Part shown: positions 39,523 to 43,113 of the stretch, in pieces
Layout: the number at the start of each line of letters is the position of its first letter
Position numbering within the stretch: position 1 is the stretch's first letter
DNA from: Akkermansia sp.
GTDB lineage: Bacteria > Verrucomicrobiota > Verrucomicrobiia > Verrucomicrobiales > Akkermansiaceae
NCBI GenBank assembly: GCA_017398765.1
Contig: JAFQEY010000012.1
Coordinates: 1 to 43,113, forward strand
Reading direction: 5' to 3'
Length of the DNA stretch: 43,113 nucleotides
Translations under genes and position numbers: made by a program
The notes under the pieces: model-generated
Told to the model about the DNA's origin: nothing
Databases searched by the model: none
The model's input: the letters and a program-made list of their open reading frames with translations, nothing else

Positions 39523-41310
39523 ATGTTGGTAATTAACCGAGGAGAAAAGCACAACCGTGCGCTCGAGCTGCCGGAAATTGTCTCCGGGCTGCTGGTGATG
39601 CTGGTGCTTTTGTGGCAGGCATGTTTTGCCGGGGTTAGCCATGCAGAGGTATTCCATGGTGTTTATACGCATGCCGATCAGTACCTGCTGAGCGGTCTGG
39701 TGTGGTTCAATACGCTGGTGGTGATGATTCACATGAGCTGCAAGTGGTTCAGAGTGCATCAGGTAGGGCGTTTTTTGTGGTTGCAGCTGTTGGTGGGACT
39801 TTTTGCCTCAATTGTGTTTCCCTGTGAGCCTCACTATTTTTCCTCGGTATATGGGTTACGCCTCAGCATGGTATTGGGCATGCTGATGGGGGTGTTCTCG
39901 CTGGTGAATATGGGCGCATACATCAGGGAGCGCCGCAGCGGGTCTGTCCGTGGACGTTCCGTTAACCCTGCTTTTTCTTTTTTCACCTACATGGTTGCCC
40001 TGGTGCTGTTCAGCACGGCACTATTGCTGTCTCCCGGGGCTACCCATGAGCCCATTTCCTTTGTTGATGCCTTGTTCATGTCAGCATCGGCCACTTCCAT
40101 TACCGGGCTGACCACGCTGGATGTTTCATCTGCTTTTACGCCATTCGGAAAAACGGTGTTGCTCATGGATATTCAGGTGGGTGCCTTGGGTGTCATGACC
40201 TTCACCTACTTTGTCCTGATGATGGTTGGGAAGCGACTGGCCGTGCGAGAAAACGTGAACATGTCCTCATTCCTGGATCAACAGGGAAACAGCATTGTTA
40301 AGCCTCTTCTCAAGGCTGTGGGGTTTGTTACACTTGCCGCAGAGGCTATTGGGGCAGCCTGTCTCTATTTCCTTTGGAGCGGCAACACGGATATACCACA
40401 GTCAGATGTGCTGGGATATGCCATTTTTCACTCCGTTTCGGCATTTTGCAATGCCGGAATCACCCTGTTTCCGGAAAATATGGCTACTCATTATGTCTCT
40501 GATGCTTACGGCGTACAGGGGGTAATGATGGGGCTGATGTTTATCGGTGCAATTGGTTTTGGCGTTTATCTGGAGTGTATGACCCGAATCCGCCGACGGA
40601 TTGCCGGAAAGCTTGTTCAGAGACGTTGGAGCACCCATTCCTGGTTGGTGTGCCGAGTGACTCTTATTACTCTTCTTGTCGGCTGTCTGGGAATGAGTTT
40701 GCTGGGGTATCTGGAACCCTCTCTCCACGGTCAGCACGGTGGCTATGGTGTGTGGGAGTCTCTCTGGAATTCTGTTGGTCGCTCAGCCGGATTCAATCTG
40801 ACAGATATTGCCGAATACGGTATCGTTTATAAGCTTTTTCTCTGTGTTATGATGTTTGTGGGCGGGAATCCTGCGGGCACAGGGGGTGGGGTGTACGCTC
40901 CTGTGGTTGCTATCTGTGTGTTGGAGGTGCTGCGGGTTCTGCGCGGTGTACAGGACGTGGAAATTCACAATCGACGCATTGCTCGCAATACGGTGGATAG
41001 GGCTCTGGCTACAGTGTTGCTTTCTATTTTCTGGATAGGGCTGACCACTATGGTCGTGTTGTTGTTGGAACCTGATTTAGCTGCACAGAAAGACGGTCTT
41101 ATCAAGGTCTTTTTCATGGAGGTGAGTGCATTTACTACCACCGGCTATGATTTGGGAGCGGTGCAGGAAATATCCTGGGTATCCAAACTTATCGTCTCCC
41201 TCAATATGTTATTTGGGCGTGTGGGCATGTTCACTTGCATGTTGATTTTTATTCGGCCCAAAAATCCGGCTCCCATACGCTTTCCTGAAACCCGCTTGCC
41301 TCTTTCCTGA
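39523..41310 (+). CDS. ktrB: TrkH/KtrB-family potassium uptake channel, 595 aa
   Basis: K+ translocating subunit. After a longer-than-usual N-terminal membrane region (about residues 15-150), the four selectivity filter pore loops can be seen, each with the essential glycine: SATSITGLTT, SAFCNAGIT, SAGFNLTD and SAFTTTGYDLG. An in-frame ATG at 39391 exists, but the chosen start leaves the promoter outside the gene and gives MLVINRGEKHNRALELPEIVSG, a soluble start before the first helix. Family members are about 450-490 aa, so the N-terminal extension is notable. It is followed 17 bp downstream by its RCK partner. Confidence 0.88.
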   Translation: MLVINRGEKHNRALELPEIVSGLLVMLVLLWQACFAGVSHAEVFHGVYTHADQYLLSGLVWFNTLVVMIHMSCKWFRVHQVGRFLWLQLLVGLFASIVFPCEPHYFSSVYGLRLSMVLGMLMGVFSLVNMGAYIRERRSGSVRGRSVNPAFSFFTYMVALVLFSTALLLSPGATHEPISFVDALFMSASATSITGLTTLDVSSAFTPFGKTVLLMDIQVGALGVMTFTYFVLMMVGKRLAVRENVNMSSFLDQQGNSIVKPLLKAVGFVTLAAEAIGAACLYFLWSGNTDIPQSDVLGYAIFHSVSAFCNAGITLFPENMATHYVSDAYGVQGVMMGLMFIGAIGFGVYLECMTRIRRRIAGKLVQRRWSTHSWLVCRVTLITLLVGCLGMSLLGYLEPSLHGQHGGYGVWESLWNSVGRSAGFNLTDIAEYGIVYKLFLCVMMFVGGNPAGTGGGVYAPVVAICVLEVLRVLRGVQDVEIHNRRIARNTVDRALATVLLSIFWIGLTTMVVLLLEPDLAAQKDGLIKVFFMEVSAFTTTGYDLGAVQEISWVSKLIVSLNMLFGRVGMFTCMLIFIRPKNPAPIRFPETRLPLS

Positions 41311-41327
41311 ATATTTTCTCTTTTCTC

Positions 41328-42029
41328 ATGAAATTCGTCATTATAGGTATTGGTCAATTTGGTCGTGCTCTGGCATTACAGCTCTCTGACCTTGGTTTTG
41401 AGGTCACGATTCTGGATGAAAAAGAGTCTATTATAACAGAACTCAAGGACAGTGTGGATTATGCGCTGGTGGGTGATGCGACGGATATACGCGTTCTGCG
41501 CCAGTTGGAGCTGGTGAGTGATGACACCTACGTGATTGTGGCGGTGGGTGAGCAGTTTGAGCGCAATCTGCTGATTACTGCGCAGCTTCGTGAACTGGGA
41601 GTCAAAAATTTACTTTCGCGCAGCTTCAATGACTTGCATGCAAAGGTGCTGAAGTTGCTTGGGGTGGAAGACGTGTTCCGTGTGGAGAATGTAGCGGCTC
41701 ACCAGCTGGCTTCCCGTTTCACCAATGAGGGCCTTATGCGTCTGCGCCATATTGATGCCACGCATTCTCTTGCCGATGTTCAGCTGCCGGAGGAATGGGT
41801 AGGTAAGTGCTTGTGTGACGTGGGACTGCGCTCTGACTACCACCTCAACTTGTTAACTGTAAGACGAGGTGTGGCAAAGGAAAATGCCGCGGAAGATGTA
41901 TTTGCGCAGCCGGAGCAACCGGTTATCGATACCCCGGAGCCTTCTATGGAGTTCCAACAGGGCGATGTGCTGGTGCTGTTCGGCAAGGATAATGATTTGA
42001 AGCATTTTGTAGCTGAATTTAACCTCTGA
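41328..42029 (+). CDS. ktrA: RCK-domain potassium uptake regulator, KtrA-like, 233 aa
   Basis: Cytoplasmic gating ring subunit of the K+ system. N-terminal Rossmann fold with GIGQFGRAL (G-x-G-x-x-G near residue 7) and the conserved acidic residue at the end of strand 2 (ILDEKES), then a C-terminal TrkA-C domain. A single RCK unit of this length corresponds to KtrA rather than the two-unit TrkA. ATG 41328 follows the channel gene by 17 bp and is the only reasonable start. No ribosome binding site visible. Confidence 0.9.
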   Translation: MKFVIIGIGQFGRALALQLSDLGFEVTILDEKESIITELKDSVDYALVGDATDIRVLRQLELVSDDTYVIVAVGEQFERNLLITAQLRELGVKNLLSRSFNDLHAKVLKLLGVEDVFRVENVAAHQLASRFTNEGLMRLRHIDATHSLADVQLPEEWVGKCLCDVGLRSDYHLNLLTVRRGVAKENAAEDVFAQPEQPVIDTPEPSMEFQQGDVLVLFGKDNDLKHFVAEFNL

Positions 42030-42036
42030 TAGTCGT

Positions 42037-42666
42037 ATGACACCTCGCGTTTCATTGCCGGATAAGGTTTTCGGCGGATATATTTTTGATTTGGACGGCA
42101 CACTGGTGGACAGTATGCCCACGCATTTCCGTGCCTGGCGCCGGGCGTTGCGGCACAACGGAGCTCCGGCTCACATTTTTGAGTGGGAGGAGTTTGTCTC
42201 TCACGGCGGCATGTTTGCTGTAGATATCGTGGCTAAGCTGAATCGCGATTATGGTTTGGACATGAACCCACAGAAGGTGGCGGAGGAAAAGCGGTGTATG
42301 TATTGCGAACTGCTGGCAACAGAGGCGTTGCCCGTTATTCCGGAAACCATCAATCTGGTGTACCGGCTCCGCGAGCAGGGAATCCCCTATGCCATTGGCA
42401 CCGGCAGCATGATTCTTGGGGCACAGGAAACGCTGCGCTCCGCCGGGGTGTTGGATTTATTCCCCATTATGGTAACTCCCGGAGATGTCCCTCCCGGTCG
42501 CGGAAAACCCAATCCGGACATTTTTCTGCTTTGTGCGGAGCGCATGGGGGTAACCCCGGCGGACTGCATTGTGTTTGAAGATGCTCTACCCGGTATTCGT
42601 GCGGCTGAAGCGGCCGGGATGGCCTGCTGTGTTGTGGGACCATGCCCGCCTCAGCCAGCCTGTTAG
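42037..42666 (+). CDS. HAD-superfamily hydrolase, beta-phosphoglucomutase-like, 209 aa
   Basis: Motif I FDLDGTLVDSM (D-x-D near residue 19), motif II TGS, motif III GRGKPNPDIF and motif IV VFEDALPGIRAAEAAGM, with an alpha-helical C1 cap. This is the beta-phosphoglucomutase/phosphatase branch. It follows ktrA by 7 bp and is probably in the ktr operon. The C-terminus is slightly short. Substrate unknown; sugar phosphates are likely. Confidence 0.87.
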   Translation: MTPRVSLPDKVFGGYIFDLDGTLVDSMPTHFRAWRRALRHNGAPAHIFEWEEFVSHGGMFAVDIVAKLNRDYGLDMNPQKVAEEKRCMYCELLATEALPVIPETINLVYRLREQGIPYAIGTGSMILGAQETLRSAGVLDLFPIMVTPGDVPPGRGKPNPDIFLLCAERMGVTPADCIVFEDALPGIRAAEAAGMACCVVGPCPPQPAC

Positions 42667-42690
42667 TGTTGACCTCTTGCAGCCAGCTCT

Positions 42691-42804
42691 ATGATTTCCG
42701 CCCGCCTCTTCCTCTGCATCTTTATTGCTTGTGCCGGGGTTGCTTTCGTCTACGCAGCTTTCCGCCGGCGTTCAAATGTGGGGAAAAATTGCACTTGTGC
42801 TTAG
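42691..42804 (+). CDS. Possible small membrane protein, 37 aa
   Basis: An open frame from ATG 42691 encodes one hydrophobic helix (MISARLFLCIFIACAGVAFV) followed by a basic, cysteine-containing tail (AAFRRRSNVGKNCTCA). No ribosome binding site or good promoter. It could be chance, but a helix with positive-inside tail is what a small membrane protein would look like. Confidence 0.3.
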   Translation: MISARLFLCIFIACAGVAFVYAAFRRRSNVGKNCTCA

Positions 42805-42885
42805 CTCCGTTTACCTGCTGTGGCGCGGGTGGTGCAGAATGCGGAACGAACGCCGGGTGTAGGGGGCTTTGATTTTATGTATTTT

Positions 42886-43113
42886 ATGAAAGCTTTTATC
42901 ATTTCGTTGATGGTGCCGTTGTTGGTTGTCTCTTTCAGTCTGTGTTCCTGTTCTGATGCAGATAATCGGGAACTGCCGCTGACGGTGCAGCTGTGTGAGT
43001 CTATGGTAACAGAGGACGGAGAGGATAACTCCGCCTTGTGTGCCTTTCGGCAACGGATAGATGATTTTCGTGCGGGAAAGTGTACGCTGAGCGACTTCGC
43101 GTGTATTCCGCAG
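42886..43113 (+). CDS. Lipoprotein, 5' part only (window end)
   Basis: Frame open to the window edge. From ATG 42886 the signal MKAFIISLMVPLLVVSFSLCSC matches a lipoprotein (lipobox LCSC), followed by a polar, acidic sequence. An in-frame ATG at 42877 adds three residues. No family can be given from this fragment. Confidence 0.6.
   Translation, partial: MKAFIISLMVPLLVVSFSLCSCSDADNRELPLTVQLCESMVTEDGEDNSALCAFRQRIDDFRAGKCTLSDFACIPQ

Noticed and set aside
42667..42876. Promoter for the terminal lipoprotein gene
   Set aside because: TTGACC near 42669 has no -10 box at a good distance and none lies close to the lipoprotein start.

Overview
The window looks like a chromosomal segment of an Akkermansia-like member of the Verrucomicrobiota. 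The pointers are a large secreted protein ending in a PEP-CTERM sorting tail (PEP, hydrophobic stretch, five arginines), a Wzx/Wzy-type exopolysaccharide locus of the kind that accompanies PEP-CTERM proteins, almost no Shine-Dalgarno sequences, and the general gene content. The assignment is inference; no rRNA or other phylogenetic marker is present, and I found no tRNA or CRISPR array.

Layout. 1-283: an array of about ten different perfect or near-perfect hairpins separated by a fixed 7-mer (GCGAAAT) that switches orientation half way. 284-1107: no gene seen; the part from about 700 to 960 may be a structured RNA. 1143-4301: four plus-strand genes for poorly characterised exported or membrane proteins. 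4298-9570: a module with a truncated phage/plasmid-type gene, a 1239-residue GGAI-repeat adhesin, and a divergent small gene/HTH regulator pair with a shared operator. This module is bounded by 77-bp direct repeats. 9766-26375 (minus): a 16-gene exopolysaccharide operon, in transcription order wza, wzc, cpsB, a phosphoglycosyltransferase, then eight glycosyltransferases, an O-antigen ligase/polymerase-type protein, an acetyltransferase, a pyruvyltransferase and a flippase. Most junctions are 4-bp ATGA overlaps. 26512-31252 (minus): pyrC, a DUF3820 gene, menA and hrpB in one operon. 31399-34193 (minus): an SGNH esterase, a DUF2147 protein and birA. 34305-38174 (plus): a GNAT acetyltransferase, then an alpha/beta-hydrolase-like protein, a TonB/OmpA-like protein and a HAD phosphatase. 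38260-39291 (minus): tdh. 39523-42666 (plus): a Ktr-type K+ uptake pair and a second HAD phosphatase. The right edge cuts a lipoprotein gene.

How the genes work together. The exopolysaccharide genes form a full assembly line: the phosphoglycosyltransferase primes undecaprenyl phosphate, glycosyltransferases build and decorating enzymes modify the repeat unit, the flippase and polymerase move and join it, and Wzc/CpsB/Wza control length and export. The PEP-CTERM adhesin next to it would be a surface protein sorted by an exosortase that is not in this window.

The most unusual signals are (1) the hairpin array at the left edge and (2) a recurrent promoter layout, a -35 often reading TTGC, a 16-17 nt spacer, and a -10 ending only 6-8 nt before the start codon. 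Layout (2) occurs at eight unrelated transcription units and implies leaderless mRNAs; I used it to choose several starts.
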